From contig NZ_JAIWOY010000011.1 in assembly GCF_020216525.1 (NCBI RefSeq), positions 1-64,000 on the forward strand: a DNA stretch of 64,000 bases, in the 5' to 3' direction. This document shows, in pieces, positions 26,951 to 34,574 of this stretch; positions within the stretch are counted from its first letter, which is position 1; every line of letters starts with the position of its first letter. The notes beneath the pieces were generated by a model. That model ran no database searches, was not told where the DNA came from, and was given only the letters and a program-made list of their open reading frames with translations. Both the position numbers and the translations under genes were made by a program. The DNA is from Nocardioides nematodiphilus. GTDB lineage: Bacteria > Actinomycetota > Actinomycetes > Propionibacteriales > Nocardioidaceae.

Positions 26951-28492
26951 ATGACAGAGAAGACGGACCCCCGAGCGCAGCGACGGATGGGCCGCCCCTA
27001 CCGGGCCCCCACCGACCTGACCGCTGCCTCGGCATCGGTGCCCGAGCAGCGCCCGCGGCTGGCGTGGCTGCTGGGCATCAATCGGATGCTGCGCCTCGAC
27101 GGCGCCTACGCGCACCGGCGCGACTTCCTCGCCGCGCTCGCGGACCAGGGCGTGTCGTGCGACGAGTCCAAGCTGTCGCGCTGGGAGTCGGGCGCCTCGA
27201 GCGTGCCGCCCGACGCGATCCGGGCGTACGAGGAGATCCTCGACCTCGACCCGCACTCGTTGCGCGCTGCCATCGGGCTGGAGATCGACCCCGAGCCGCA
27301 GCGGCGCAAGCATCAGAAGAGCGCCGCCGAGTTCGACCGGCTGATCTCGGCGATGCTCGCGGGCAACGCCACGGGGCCGGAGTGGATGGAGCTCACCGAC
27401 GAGCTCGCCTCGGACCGCGAGGTCTACCTGCGCGCCAGTGACTGGGCGCAGCTGACCAGCCAGCTGCTGAGCGAGCAGGCGCGCGCCACCGGCACCGCGT
27501 ACGTCGCGCGCACCGTCGCCGCGACCCGGCTCGCCGCCCACCCGGCCGCCCAGCCGCACTTCGTACGCTCGGTCGGCGCGCTGGTGCTCGACGACCGGGT
27601 ACGCCGCCGCGAGGGCGCCGTCCGCCTGCTCGCCTCGCTCCAGGGCCCGCGCGCCTGGAACCTCATGCTGCGCCTGTGCACCACCGGCGCGCTGCCGGTG
27701 CGGATGGGCGCGATCGACGTCGCGATCCGCCACGCCGGCGACGAGCCGCGCACCCGCCAGGAGCTGGCGACACTCGAGAAGGCGCTGGTGCAGCTGCTCG
27801 AGGAGCTGCCCCGCGATCGCTCGCTGCTGGCCCTGGCCGAGCAGCTGCCGGAGGCATCCGCCCAGTTCAGAGCGCATCTGGCCAACCTCGGGACGGCCGA
27901 GCCGATCCTGGTCAGCGCCGCCGAGCGGAGCATCGCGGCGGGCCTCGCGGCCGCGGCTCAGGCTGCGCTCCACGGCCGTCACGGCGGCTGGGACGGCGAG
28001 CCCGACGCCATGCTCGTCTCGCTGACCGCGGACGCGCTCTTCCACCCCACGGCCCGGCGCATCAGGGCCGCGTACGGCGTCCTCGACGCCTCGCCCTACC
28101 GCCTCGGGTTGGCCAACGCCGCGCTCGATCTCGCCGGTCGCAACCTGAAGACGAACGATCCGGCCGGCCGTGCTGCCGCCCGGATGGCGCACTTCCTCCA
28201 GGCCCAGGACGGCGCGAAGCTGCTCCACATCGCGGAGTCGGCGCGCGACACCCGCCGCCGCGCCGAGATCACCGCGGCCCTCGCGGGTCAGCGTGATCCG
28301 CTGTCGCGGGCGGACCTGGCGCGGGTGAGCGCCCTGCAGGACTCACCCGAGATGGTCGACGCCACCGTGCACGCCCTCGGCATGCTCGGCATGCTCGACA
28401 CCCTGCGCCCCACCGGCACGAAGAAGCTCGATGAGCGCGCCCAGAGGATGGCCACCTGGTGGCGCTCCAACGGCGCTCGCGTCGAGGCCTGA
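26951..28492 (+). CDS. HTH plus helical-repeat protein of unknown function, paralogue 2
   Basis: A 513-residue tandem paralogue of the preceding gene with the same plan: M-G-R-P-Y-R-A-P-T-D basic motif, HTH-like segment with E-S-K-L-S-R-W-E-S-G and Y-E-E-I-L-D-L, then about 400 residues of helical repeats. Both proteins end alike (W-W-R-R-T-G-A-R-V-A-V and W-W-R-S-N-G-A-R-V-E-A), so the duplication covers the whole gene. The sequences have diverged strongly elsewhere, which suggests an old duplication with distinct roles, perhaps as heteromer partners. The 19-base gap indicates an operon. No effector gene adjoins. Confidence 0.75.
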   Translation: MTEKTDPRAQRRMGRPYRAPTDLTAASASVPEQRPRLAWLLGINRMLRLDGAYAHRRDFLAALADQGVSCDESKLSRWESGASSVPPDAIRAYEEILDLDPHSLRAAIGLEIDPEPQRRKHQKSAAEFDRLISAMLAGNATGPEWMELTDELASDREVYLRASDWAQLTSQLLSEQARATGTAYVARTVAATRLAAHPAAQPHFVRSVGALVLDDRVRRREGAVRLLASLQGPRAWNLMLRLCTTGALPVRMGAIDVAIRHAGDEPRTRQELATLEKALVQLLEELPRDRSLLALAEQLPEASAQFRAHLANLGTAEPILVSAAERSIAAGLAAAAQAALHGRHGGWDGEPDAMLVSLTADALFHPTARRIRAAYGVLDASPYRLGLANAALDLAGRNLKTNDPAGRAAARMAHFLQAQDGAKLLHIAESARDTRRRAEITAALAGQRDPLSRADLARVSALQDSPEMVDATVHALGMLGMLDTLRPTGTKKLDERAQRMATWWRSNGARVEA

Positions 28493-28579
28493 GGCGCTAG
28501 AACCGGTCTCCCAGCGCCTGTCGGGGTCGTCCGACGCGCCGCTGCTGCATGCTCAGATCTTCCGGAAATGCAAAAGAAA

Positions 28580-28602
28580 CCATTCTGGATACTCCAGAAT
28601 GG
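28580..28602. terminator. Hairpin 1 of the triple termination zone
   Basis: CCATTCTGG (28580-28588) and CCAGAATGG (28594-28602) pair perfectly around a five-base loop. Confidence 0.6.
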
Positions 28603-28608
28603 CCCAGG

Positions 28609-28658
28609 CGGTCCGGAGCGTGTGTGCCGCAGCGGCAGCACACACACGCTCCGGACCG
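28609..28658. terminator. Hairpin 2, perfect 18-bp stem
   Basis: CGGTCCGGAGCGTGTGTG (28609-28626) is exactly complementary to 28641-28658. The 14-base loop holds a further CCGC/GCGG-like mini-stem. Confidence 0.8.
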
Positions 28659-28700
28659 CGTCTGTGGTCCCGTGTATGGGAAGTTGTCTGATCTGGCGAG

Positions 28701-28735
28701 CCTCTGGGGCCACGCGCTAGGCGCAGCCCCAGAGG
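28701..28735. terminator. Hairpin 3, 10-bp stem next to the S-layer-like gene
   Basis: CCTCTGGGGC (28701-28710) pairs with GCCCCAGAGG (28726-28735). It lies 23 bases past the stop of the minus-strand S-layer-like gene and is its most likely terminator. Confidence 0.7.
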
Positions 28736-28758
28736 GTCTCACTCAGTCAGACGGGGGC

Positions 28759-31590
28759 TCACTTGCCGGCGGCGATAGCAGCCTTGTCGGCGGCAATGGC
28801 CTTGTTGTCGGCGGTGACGGCGCTGGTGGCAGCCGAGACGGCCTTCTTGTCAGCGGAGATCGCCTTCTTGAGCTTCTTGATGGCCTTCTTCAGCTGGGCC
28901 TTCTTGTGACCCTTGGCGTGCTTGACGGCCTTCTTGTCCTTGGCCAGGGTGGCCTTGGCCTTCGCCAGCTTGGACGTGGCCGACGCGAGCGCAGCCTTGT
29001 CCGTGGCCAGCTTGGCCGTGTCCGCGACGAGCTTCTGCTCGGCGGCGGTCGGACCCTCAGCAGCAACCTTGAAAGCCTGCGTGACGCCGGCGCCGGCCGG
29101 GTCAGTGAAGCTGCTCAGCAGCGCGGAGAGCGCGGCCGGGGCACCGGTCGGCTTGTAGGCCGTGGCCTGCCAGCCGGTGGTACCGCCGTGCGTGACCGGC
29201 TTCACAACCAGGCTGCCAGCACCCGACTCGTTGGAGGTCGTCGAGACCTGCACGTTGAACTGGCTGTGCGAGTCGATACCCGAGCCGTTGGTGATCGTGC
29301 CGGGCTGGCTCGCCAGGCCGGTCGAGACGTCCCAGTCGGTGTTCAGGTTCGCACCCGTGAAGTTCGGGTTGATGCCGTCGGCACCCGAACCGTAAATCGG
29401 GTTGCCGAACTGGTCGGTAACCGTGAAGAGGAACTTCGCGGTGTCACCCGGAACGATCGAGGTCGGGTTCGACGCCACCGGCGAGAGGTTGTACGCGAGG
29501 TCGGCGTCGAAGGAAACGGGGTTGAACGCGTGGACGAAGCCGCCCGAGGTCGCGGTCAGCGTGACAACGCCAGCCTTGACCGCGGTGAGGATCACCGGAG
29601 CGTCACCGTTGGAGTCGGTCTTGATCGTGATGCTGCCGAGGGCGGCGGTGCCGGTCTGGGCGTCGATGAGGACACCACCCGGGGCGGAGTAGGTCACAGA
29701 AGCGCCCGGGATGGCGACCGGGGACGCGTCCGAGCTCATCGCGCGGACGTTGTAGCCGAGGTCGGCAGCGCCGAGCAGAGGAGCCACGCCAGCGGCACCA
29801 GCGCCGTTGGTGCCAGCGACGAGCTTCGCCGGGTCGGCCGAGACGACAGCACCGACGGTCGGCTTGCCAGCGGCAGCTGCTGCGTTCGGGTCGACGTTGT
29901 CGTAGTTGCCGGCAGCAGCGGTGTAGGCGAAGCCCTTGGCAGCCAGGCCGGTGAGGTCGATGTCACCGAACTTGGTGTTGGTGGCGTCCGGGGTGACCGA
30001 CTTCAGGTAGTGAACCTTGATCGTCAGGGCACCGTTCGGGGCAGCACCGAGGACACCGAACGGGTCGCTGATGGTGATGGTGTCCAGGTCGGTGTTGACC
30101 GCGCCGTTCTTGTCCAGGTCGGTGTACGAGATCGTCGCGACACCGTTGGAGATCGCGATCGACTTCGGGGTACCCGGAGCGACGTCGTTACCACGGTCCG
30201 TGGTGGCGTGCGTCAGGCTGTAGGCCAGGGTGCCAGAGGCAACCGGCTTGCCGAACTGGTCGGCGACGGCCAGCGGGATGCTGACGGGGCCGCCGGCGGT
30301 CACGTAAACGTCGGCCGTCGCGGTCGCCGCAGCGGAGCCGTTCGAGGACACGTACACGTTGCGCGCGTCGAAGTGCGCGACCTGGGTGGCGGTGAACAGC
30401 GTCGTGTTCGCACCGAGGGCACCGGTCTTGGTGGTGGAGATCGACGCAGCGACGGACACCGTGGTGCCGGCGACAGCCTGGTCGGCCGTGACCGGAACGC
30501 TGTAGGAAACCTTGCCCGCGGCGTCCGCCTGGACGACGACGGGGGTGGAAACACCGGCAACGGTGTAGGTCAGGCGCACCGAGGCGTTCGGAACGACGGT
30601 CTTGCCGTCGGCCTTGAGCAGCGTGAAGCTGACCGGGATCGACACCGCGGCCTTGTCAGCCGGGAGGGCCGAGTCGGCGGTCAGGCTGGCAGCGGTCTTC
30701 GCCGCGTCCACATCCGTGCCGACAACCGGAGCCGTGGTGAACTTGGCGGTGACGGCGGCCTGCGGGTCCGCAGCGTCGTAACCGACCTTCGTGCTGGCGG
30801 GAGCGTCCACGTAGAAAACGATGGCGTCGGTCTTGCCGGCACCCGACTCCGCGATCGTGAAGTCCTGCTGGCCGACGGTGCCGAAGGCAGCGCTGGTGGT
30901 GTTGTTGTCGGTCACGTCAGCGCCGTTGAGGGTCGCGTCGATCGCGACGCCGGGAACCGGCAGGCCGTTAACGTCGAGCGCAGTCGCGGTGTAGGTCGGA
31001 GCCGCGTCCGTGTCGTACTGGTTGACGGAGCTGGGAGCGACGACAACCTTCTTGACCGAAGCGGCGCCCGAGGACAGCGCAGAGACGGTGACGGTGTTGT
31101 TGGTCGAACCGCCAACGCTCGCGTCACCCGTGGTGATCTTCAGCGCGCCGGCGTCGGCGGCACCGACGCGGAACTTGAAGTTCCCGTCCTTGTCCACCAC
31201 TACCTTGTAGACGCCGGAGACCGTCTCGCCGCCAGCAGCGACGGTGCCAGCGGTCTGCGTGCCACCCGACGTAGCGGTGACGGCCGCGCCGGCAATGTCG
31301 TCCTGGACGTCGAAGGCGGCGGTGCCGACCTTCGTGGTGCCCGCGGCCAGGGGCTCGGAGAGCGTGACGGTGATGGTGTTGCCCGCGGTCATGTCGACGC
31401 CGGTCTTCGGGGTGACCTTGCCGGTCACCGTGACGTACTGGAACGCGCCAGTCGTCGTGGCCGAGACGGTCTCCGAGACGCCGGAGTAACCGGGGTCGGT
31501 AGCTGCGTGGGCGGCGGCCGGGAGGCCGACGATGGAGAGAGCGGAGACGGCCGAGATGGCCAGGCCCCGCTTGATGCCGCTGCGAGTCAT
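28759..31590 (-). CDS. S-layer-like secreted surface protein with Lys/Ala-rich C-terminal coil
   Basis: A 943-residue exported protein. Its signal peptide (about 1-30) ends A-A-H-A-A-T. The long central part is beta-rich, Ala/Thr/Val/Gly-rich and almost cysteine-free, with Ig-like strands such as V-A-D-Q-F-G-K-P-V and V-T-D-Q-F-G-N-P-I, as in actinobacterial S-layer-like proteins. The last ~95 residues are a Lys/Ala coiled coil (A-K-A-T-L-A-K-D-K-K-A-V) that could bind anionic wall polymers. Codons are strongly biased (C-ending and a few preferred triplets) and G+C is lower than in neighbours, fitting high expression. The ATG has an AAGGA box and a structured leader. No sortase motif. Confidence 0.8.
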   Translation of the reverse strand: MTRSGIKRGLAISAVSALSIVGLPAAAHAATDPGYSGVSETVSATTTGAFQYVTVTGKVTPKTGVDMTAGNTITVTLSEPLAAGTTKVGTAAFDVQDDIAGAAVTATSGGTQTAGTVAAGGETVSGVYKVVVDKDGNFKFRVGAADAGALKITTGDASVGGSTNNTVTVSALSSGAASVKKVVVAPSSVNQYDTDAAPTYTATALDVNGLPVPGVAIDATLNGADVTDNNTTSAAFGTVGQQDFTIAESGAGKTDAIVFYVDAPASTKVGYDAADPQAAVTAKFTTAPVVGTDVDAAKTAASLTADSALPADKAAVSIPVSFTLLKADGKTVVPNASVRLTYTVAGVSTPVVVQADAAGKVSYSVPVTADQAVAGTTVSVAASISTTKTGALGANTTLFTATQVAHFDARNVYVSSNGSAAATATADVYVTAGGPVSIPLAVADQFGKPVASGTLAYSLTHATTDRGNDVAPGTPKSIAISNGVATISYTDLDKNGAVNTDLDTITISDPFGVLGAAPNGALTIKVHYLKSVTPDATNTKFGDIDLTGLAAKGFAYTAAAGNYDNVDPNAAAAAGKPTVGAVVSADPAKLVAGTNGAGAAGVAPLLGAADLGYNVRAMSSDASPVAIPGASVTYSAPGGVLIDAQTGTAALGSITIKTDSNGDAPVILTAVKAGVVTLTATSGGFVHAFNPVSFDADLAYNLSPVASNPTSIVPGDTAKFLFTVTDQFGNPIYGSGADGINPNFTGANLNTDWDVSTGLASQPGTITNGSGIDSHSQFNVQVSTTSNESGAGSLVVKPVTHGGTTGWQATAYKPTGAPAALSALLSSFTDPAGAGVTQAFKVAAEGPTAAEQKLVADTAKLATDKAALASATSKLAKAKATLAKDKKAVKHAKGHKKAQLKKAIKKLKKAISADKKAVSAATSAVTADNKAIAADKAAIAAGK

Positions 31591-31603
31591 TCTATGAATC
31601 CTT

Positions 31604-31627
31604 CCGGGTTATGAAGAGGAACCCCGG
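31604..31627 (-). other. 5' UTR hairpin of the S-layer-like mRNA
   Basis: CCGGGTT (31604-31610) faces AACCCCGG (31620-31627) on the plus strand, giving a stem with one bulge immediately upstream of the ribosome site. 5' stems of this kind commonly stabilise abundant surface-protein mRNAs. Confidence 0.45.
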
Positions 31628-31733
31628 CGGACAGACACGAATGTCCGAAGGCAAAGGGAAACCTCATTGCCTCGAAAGTTAGGGACTCGCGAGCAGCGGC
31701 GTTGCCTTCTTGCGCGTGATCCAGTGCACATGC

Positions 31734-31758
31734 AAAAAAGACCGAGCTGGGTCCGGTC
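31734..31758 (-). terminator. Terminator-like hairpin with T6 inside the S-layer leader
   Basis: On the minus strand GACCG (31758-31754) pairs with CGGTC (31744-31740), followed directly by six T (31739-31734). U-tract terminators are rare in this G+C-rich window. It lies about 145 bases before the start codon. Confidence 0.45.
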
Positions 31759-32199
31759 GCGACCTCACAACGGGGTCGTCACCCAGGGGTTACGCGTTTT
31801 CTGCCGTGATGTTCGTGAAGTTCCCACGTCGCGCGAGGACATGAGGACTTTTTGTGGCCAACTTCCCCAAAATGCATGAATCTTCACATTCACAGGCGTC
31901 GCTTATGTCGGGCGAGCGTCGGTTGCCAGGGTCGCCACAGGAAGCTGGGGCTTCGTCGATCGCTTCGCTCGCACCTCAACTGCCGCTCGACCCCACGGCC
32001 CGCACCTCAACCAGCGCGTCGCTACGGACCACCCGCTTCCTAGCGAGGGGCGGATGGCTTCCGCTCATTCCGCTGACGACACCATCTCCGTGCCCGCGTT
32101 CGGTCGTACTGCGGCGCTGGGGTGTGCCGTGCCCACCGCGCTCCGGGAACCACACCCATTTAACCTGACGCTCACCGCAGCAGCAGGATAGGGAGTCGG

Positions 32200-33078
32200 A
32201 TGAACCACGGCCGGACGACTGAATCGATCTTCCACTACACCGACAGCCATGGCCTGCTCGGCATCGTCAGCAGCCACGCGTTGTGGGCTTCTTCGGCCGC
32301 CGGCCTGAACGACCGCGCGGAGGTCACCCAGGGCTGGGCGGCGATCCGAGAGGTGCTGGATGAGCTGCCCAGCAGCCCTGGAACCGAGTTCCTGCGAGAG
32401 ATCGATCCGGCCCACGCTCAGCATCGCGTGTTCGTCCTGAGCGGCTCGACTCGAGGCGACGACGCATCTCAGTGGGACCGCTACGGGTCCAACGGCTACG
32501 GCTATTCCTTGGAGCTCGGCGTCACGCGGCGCCTCGAGGCCGTAGGTCGGGTTGGAACCACAGCATCCCGGCTCGTCAGTATCGGCGACTTCAACGAGAT
32601 CACCCCGTGGGCCGACGCCATCTACAGCGACGGGCCAGTTCGTGAAACCGTCGAGCGGCTTGGGCTCCAACTCGACCAGGAGCCTCTCGACATGGTCGAT
32701 GACGATTACGACTACGTCGCTGGCCTCGAGATGGCTGCACAGCGCGATCTCGCGACACTGGCGCACCAAGTGAAGTCGCCGGGCTTCTCCGGCGAGCACG
32801 AGCGGCGGGTCGTCGCAACGTTCGATGCCGGGAGCAAGCACATCCGGTATCGGGCGAGTGCCGCTGGCATCGTGAGCTACCTGCCACTGGGAGTGCCACC
32901 CGAAGGCTGGAGGCCAGCACAGGTCCTCCCCGCCGAACAAGCGGCACCTCTGCCACTGCGCTCCGTCACGCTCGGCCCGAAGCACGCGCGCGAACACGTA
33001 GGACTCATCGAGGACCTCCTGCGCGCCCACGGCTACGTGGACGTCACCGTACAGTTGTCATCGGTACCGCTGCGCTGA
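32200..33078 (+). CDS. DUF2971 domain protein
   Basis: A 292-residue cytosolic protein of the DUF2971 family. Signatures are I-F-H-Y-T-D-S-H-G-L-L-G-I-V near the start, A-L-W-A-S-S-A-A-G-L-N-D-R-A-E, V-F-V-L-S-G-S, W-D-R-Y-G-S-N-G-Y-G-Y, and K-S-P-G-F-S-G-E-H-E-R-R-V near residue 190. No reaction is established; members are frequent in accessory and defence-rich islands. The conserved acidic and arginine residues suggest a nucleotide- or ADP-ribose-related role, which is speculation. Its base composition is less G+C-rich than the core genes, consistent with transfer. The Abi_2 gene and its RNA follow on the same strand. Confidence 0.82.
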   Translation: MNHGRTTESIFHYTDSHGLLGIVSSHALWASSAAGLNDRAEVTQGWAAIREVLDELPSSPGTEFLREIDPAHAQHRVFVLSGSTRGDDASQWDRYGSNGYGYSLELGVTRRLEAVGRVGTTASRLVSIGDFNEITPWADAIYSDGPVRETVERLGLQLDQEPLDMVDDDYDYVAGLEMAAQRDLATLAHQVKSPGFSGEHERRVVATFDAGSKHIRYRASAAGIVSYLPLGVPPEGWRPAQVLPAEQAAPLPLRSVTLGPKHAREHVGLIEDLLRAHGYVDVTVQLSSVPLR

Positions 33079-33168
33079 CGGCGGCAGGCATCTGCGCCGG
33101 CTATCCGCGCCGGGTGGGCCGACGCGTTGACCTGTCGTAGAACTCAGACGCTACCGCCGGGCGTGTTC

Positions 33169-33198
33169 TTGTCGCCGCGGTCGATCGACCGCTATCGT
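33169..33198 (+). promoter_or_regulatory. Promoter of the abiF-like RNA
   Basis: TTGTCG (33169-33174), an 18-base spacer and TATCGT (33193-33198) place transcription start near 33204, at the beginning of the structured RNA. Confidence 0.55.
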
Positions 33199-33202
33199 CT
33201 TG

Positions 33203-33252
33203 AGCACTACATCCCCCTCGCCTCTCCACGATGCGCACTAGGGGGATTTTTC
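33203..33252 (+). ncRNA. abiF-like small structured RNA
   Basis: A short RNA just upstream of the Abi_2 gene. ATCCCCCT (33211-33218) pairs with AGGGGGAT (33240-33247) followed by a T-run; the loop holds CGCCTCTCCACGATGCG, in which CGC and GCG can pair to expose CTCCACGA. The upstream single strand reads TGAGCACTAC. From memory, the abiF RNA motif (Weinberg and colleagues, 2017) lies upstream of Abi_2 genes and has this architecture. The hairpin plus T-run acts as its own terminator, so the Abi_2 gene is transcribed by read-through or separately. I have not run a covariance search. Confidence 0.7.
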
Positions 33253-33276
33253 TTGCCTAGGTGATAGAGATCCTCC

Positions 33277-34290
33277 GTGGCCCAGACCCAGCGCTCCCGC
33301 GGAACCGAGCGTTATGCAAAGCCACCGCTCACCCACGGCCAGCTTGTGCAGCGGTTGACCGAGCGCGGTCTGGACGTCCCTGACCCGGGCCGTGCCGAGC
33401 GATACCTCCGGCACATCGGCTACTACCGGCTGTCGCCGTACACGATCCCCTTCCAGGTTCCAGGCAGTGAGCACACCTTCCGTCCTGGCGTGGCGTTTGA
33501 CGATGTGCTTGATCTTTACGTATTCGACCGCGCCTTGCGCCTTCTCGTCTTGGATGCGCTCGAGCGTGTCGCGGTCGCCGTCCGCAGCGCGCTGACTGAT
33601 CACATGTCGGTCACCTACGACGACCCGCACTGGTACGCCGACGCGCGCCACTTCCAGAAGCCCAGGGACCACGGTCGGTTCCTCAAGGGCGTCCGTGAGA
33701 GCTGCGATGAGCAACTCCGGCGGGCAGCGGAGGGCACCGGCGACCATCTCGTCTTTCGTTCGGCTCTGGAGCACTATCTGACAACCTACGGCGACCCGGA
33801 GCTGCCACCGTCATGGCTGATGGTCGAAACCCTGACGATCGGCGCGTTGGACCGGCTGATCCGCAACCTGCAGCGCCGCTCCGACAAGACGGCGATCGCG
33901 TCAGTGTTGGGCCTCAACACCGCACTCCTCGACTCGTGGCTCCGGACCTACGTCCGCGTACGGAACATCTGTGCGCACCATGGGCGGCTATGGAACGTCG
34001 GTTTGGGCGTCTATCCCGCGCTGCCCGCGTCGGCCGCGGTCTCCTGGCTGGACGACGACACGGTGCTCAAGAGCTGGCGCGGCAAGAGGCTTTACCCCGT
34101 CCTCGTATCCCTGCAATCGATCCTGAACACGATCTCGCCTCGCAGCAGCTGGGCTCGGCGACTCAGCGATCTGCTCGAGGAGCATCCGCATCTACCGCTG
34201 AGGGGAATGGGGATTCCTGAGGACTGGCGCGACGATCCTTTCTGGGCCGCGCACCTCATCGACCCTGAGCCAACGAATTCTGCCGGCTGA
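33277..34290 (+). CDS. Abi_2 (AbiD/AbiF) family abortive-infection protein, HEPN-type
   Basis: A 337-residue protein of the Abi_2 family. The N-terminal signature is Y-L-R-H-I-G-Y-Y-R-L-S-P-Y, then L-Y-V-F-D-R-A-L-R-L-L-V-L-D-A-L-E-R. The HEPN catalytic motif is R-N-I-C-A-H-H-G-R-L-W-N near residue 230 (R-x4-H), expected to cleave RNA. Homologues abort phage infection. The GTG at 33277 lies 25 bases after the abiF-like RNA, the recurrent arrangement of the family. Low G+C neighbours (DUF2971 upstream, DUF222/HNH downstream) suggest a small defence island. The RNA may hold the nuclease inactive until infection, which is inference. Confidence 0.92.
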   Translation: MAQTQRSRGTERYAKPPLTHGQLVQRLTERGLDVPDPGRAERYLRHIGYYRLSPYTIPFQVPGSEHTFRPGVAFDDVLDLYVFDRALRLLVLDALERVAVAVRSALTDHMSVTYDDPHWYADARHFQKPRDHGRFLKGVRESCDEQLRRAAEGTGDHLVFRSALEHYLTTYGDPELPPSWLMVETLTIGALDRLIRNLQRRSDKTAIASVLGLNTALLDSWLRTYVRVRNICAHHGRLWNVGLGVYPALPASAAVSWLDDDTVLKSWRGKRLYPVLVSLQSILNTISPRSSWARRLSDLLEEHPHLPLRGMGIPEDWRDDPFWAAHLIDPEPTNSAG

Positions 34291-34574
34291 GGGGCGTTCG
34301 GCGCCCGCCGCGTCGCCACCCGCACGATCGCGTGGCGGCCGCCTGTGAGCCAGTTGCGTACTGGAAGCGGCGGTCCCAGCCACCCTTTTGAAGAGATGAG
34401 CGGCACAGCGGGTGCCGGTCGAGTGTCTTGGTCACGTCCCAGCGCCGGGCACAGCGCCGTCGGGCCACCATGCGTGTGATCACCTTCCAACCAAAAGCAT
34501 CCTCCCGAAACTGTCAGTGGTCGCGTGTAGACAGGGAGAAAGCTTCTCCTCTCGCTCGTCTCGGGGTGGTTGTG
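34291..34574 (+). other. Gene-free gap between Abi_2 and HNH genes
   Basis: 284 bases without a supported gene. A small stem GGGCG/CGCCC (34292-34306) lies directly after the Abi_2 stop and CGCCAC/GTGGCG (about 34314-34337) follows; both may end the transcript. The HNH reading frame is open upstream to 34428, but the translation there is arginine-rich and not family-like. Confidence 0.4.

Larger units (their letters stand above)
31591..32199 (-). promoter_or_regulatory. 609-base gene-free leader/promoter region
   Basis: No credible gene. For the minus-strand S-layer-like gene it holds, in order of transcription, a hairpin-plus-T6 element (31758-31734) and a CCGGGGTT/AACCCGG stem (31627-31604) just before the AAGGA ribosome site. 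The rest is relatively A+T-rich, which suits a strong promoter, but I cannot assign -35 and -10 boxes securely. Toward 32199, GGGAG precedes the DUF2971 start. Confidence 0.5.

Noticed and set aside
28580..28735. CRISPR-like array of palindromic repeats
   Set aside because: The three hairpins are unrelated in sequence and there are no repeats with spacers or cas genes.
28549..31614. A 1021-codon plus-strand open frame across the S-layer-like gene
   Set aside because: It is exactly antisense to a gene with signal peptide, codon bias and ribosome site. Its translation is Arg/Gly/Asp-rich with no domain, a high-G+C shadow.
31591..32199. tRNA or small protein gene in the 609-base gap
   Set aside because: No cloverleaf-like arms with CCA end were seen. 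The short frames have no ribosome site and biased translation.
32200..34290. Classical toxin-antitoxin pair of DUF2971 and Abi_2
   Set aside because: The genes are 198 bases apart with an independent RNA between them, there is no coupling, and neither resembles a small antitoxin.
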